A stretch of 64,000 bases of DNA, from assembly GCA_965261585.1 (NCBI GenBank), contig CBDHDN010000069.1, positions 1-64,000 of the forward strand, written 5' to 3'. The stretch is from CBDHDN01 sp965261585. Its GTDB lineage: Bacteria > Pseudomonadota > Alphaproteobacteria > UBA6615. The position numbers were made by a program, and so were the translations under genes. The notes under the pieces are model-generated. The model did not search any database and was not told the DNA's origin. It saw only the letters and a list, made by a program, of their open reading frames with translations. Of this stretch, positions 63,636-64,000 are shown piece after piece (the stretch's first letter is position 1; each line of letters opens with the position of its first letter).

Positions 63636-63763
63636 AACCACAGAGACACAGAGGCAAAGAGGAACCCCAGGAGAGACGAAACCCCGGACTTGATCCTACG
63701 AGATTCACACATCGTGTGTGGGCCACCGTTCGGATGCAGGAAGGGAATAATGCCGTCACCCTC

Positions 63764-64000
63764 TGAGTCGGACCCGATTTCCTTGGACACAGAATTGGCT
63801 TAATCGAAGTGTCCAAGGAGGACCGGAACATGACCGATAATTTTGAGAAGAAAGTTGCTGTTGATGGGCCTGTGGTAAATGCGGGCGAGCTTGGCTCGTC
63901 CACGTTTTCCCCAGGCCAGGCTTTGCCGGCAGGCCCGCTGGGACTTGGCCAGCGATGGACGGTGGCGCGCAAGCGTGAGGTCGTTCTGCGGCTTTTGCGT
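63764..64000 (+). mobile_element. IS3-like element, copy D, cut by the window end
   Basis: Starts with TGAGTCGGACCCGATTTCC and matches copies A and C through the hairpin and into orfA up to the last base. It is preceded by atgccgtcaccctc, which should be repeated after its far end if it also made a 14-bp duplication. Confidence 0.88.
63830..64000 (+). CDS. IS3-like OrfA, copy D (partial)
   Basis: 57 codons from the ATG at 63830 (MTDNFEKKVAVDGP, then RWTVARKREVVLRLL), open to the window edge. AAGGAGG lies 7 bases upstream. The sequence matches OrfA of copies A-C, with NFEKKV as in copy C. Confidence 0.85.
   Translation, partial: MTDNFEKKVAVDGPVVNAGELGSSTFSPGQALPAGPLGLGQRWTVARKREVVLRLLR

Noticed and set aside
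1..64000. CRISPR arrays, rRNA or tRNA genes.
   Set aside because: No regularly spaced short repeats and no cloverleaf or rRNA-like sequence were seen while reading both strands.

Overview
The window is high-GC DNA from an alphaproteobacterium. The evidence is a DivK-PleD cell-cycle pair, an HdaA-type DnaA regulator, an EipB-type (DUF1849) envelope protein, a Pol IV with an N-terminal Cys finger, a ROSE-like RNA thermometer in front of a small heat-shock gene, and the order aspS-rnd-sixA-hdaA-perM-DUF2066-purM-purN-ndk. A Rhodospirillales-like host is my inference. No rRNA, tRNA or CRISPR array was seen.

The dominant theme is insertion-sequence expansion with gene decay. I could delimit an IS3-like two-ORF element (one full copy, one frameshifted, one internally deleted, one cut by the window end), three IS1380-family elements, an IS21 remnant, an orphan IS66 element, one IS630 copy plus an IS630 fragment, an IS256 element, an IS5/IS427-type element and an IS1-family-like transposon with cargo genes. 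Several are nested. Target duplications let the interrupted genes be rebuilt exactly: a 950-aa TPR protein, a 184-aa AAA_28 ATPase, istA and pleD.

Layout: 1-2.4 kb, a LigB-type dioxygenase homologue, Hsp20 and an exported protein. 2.4-15 kb, the broken TPR gene, broken AAA ATPase, nested IS21/IS1380, a sterol-desaturase-like gene and two copies of the IS3-like element. 15-18 kb, tandem tyrosine recombinases and gene remnants. 18-29.4 kb, housekeeping genes on the plus strand: pyrB, pseudo-dihydroorotase, plsY, dprA, topA, rnr, an S41 protease and rpmG. 29.4-34.6 kb, pleD split by IS1380 (itself hit by IS66) and a frameshifted divK. 34.7-37 kb, a ROK kinase and dinB. 37-40 kb, IS630 inside a palindromic repeat, eipB and a frameshifted SPOR lipoprotein gene. 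40-46 kb, aspS and rnd, separated by the cargo-bearing IS1-like transposon. 46-54 kb, rnd, sixA, hdaA, perM, DUF2066, purM, purN, an IS5-type element and ndk. 54-63 kb, a cation/proton antiporter, a GH15 glucoamylase, a cyclic-nucleotide-type K+ channel, murQ, nagA and a family-7 aldehyde dehydrogenase. 63-64 kb, IS and gene fragments.

The two most unusual objects are (i) a 2.4-kb IS1-like transposon (3.8 kb with an IS256 inside) that has perfect 16-bp terminal repeats and 8-bp target duplications and carries a KGG-motif protein plus a DUF4258/HTH toxin-antitoxin-like pair, and (ii) an IS3-like element with 14-bp target duplications at two independent sites. Several frameshifts (divK, one integrase, the SPOR lipoprotein) and the missing purM start codon could be real decay or assembly errors; sequence alone cannot decide.
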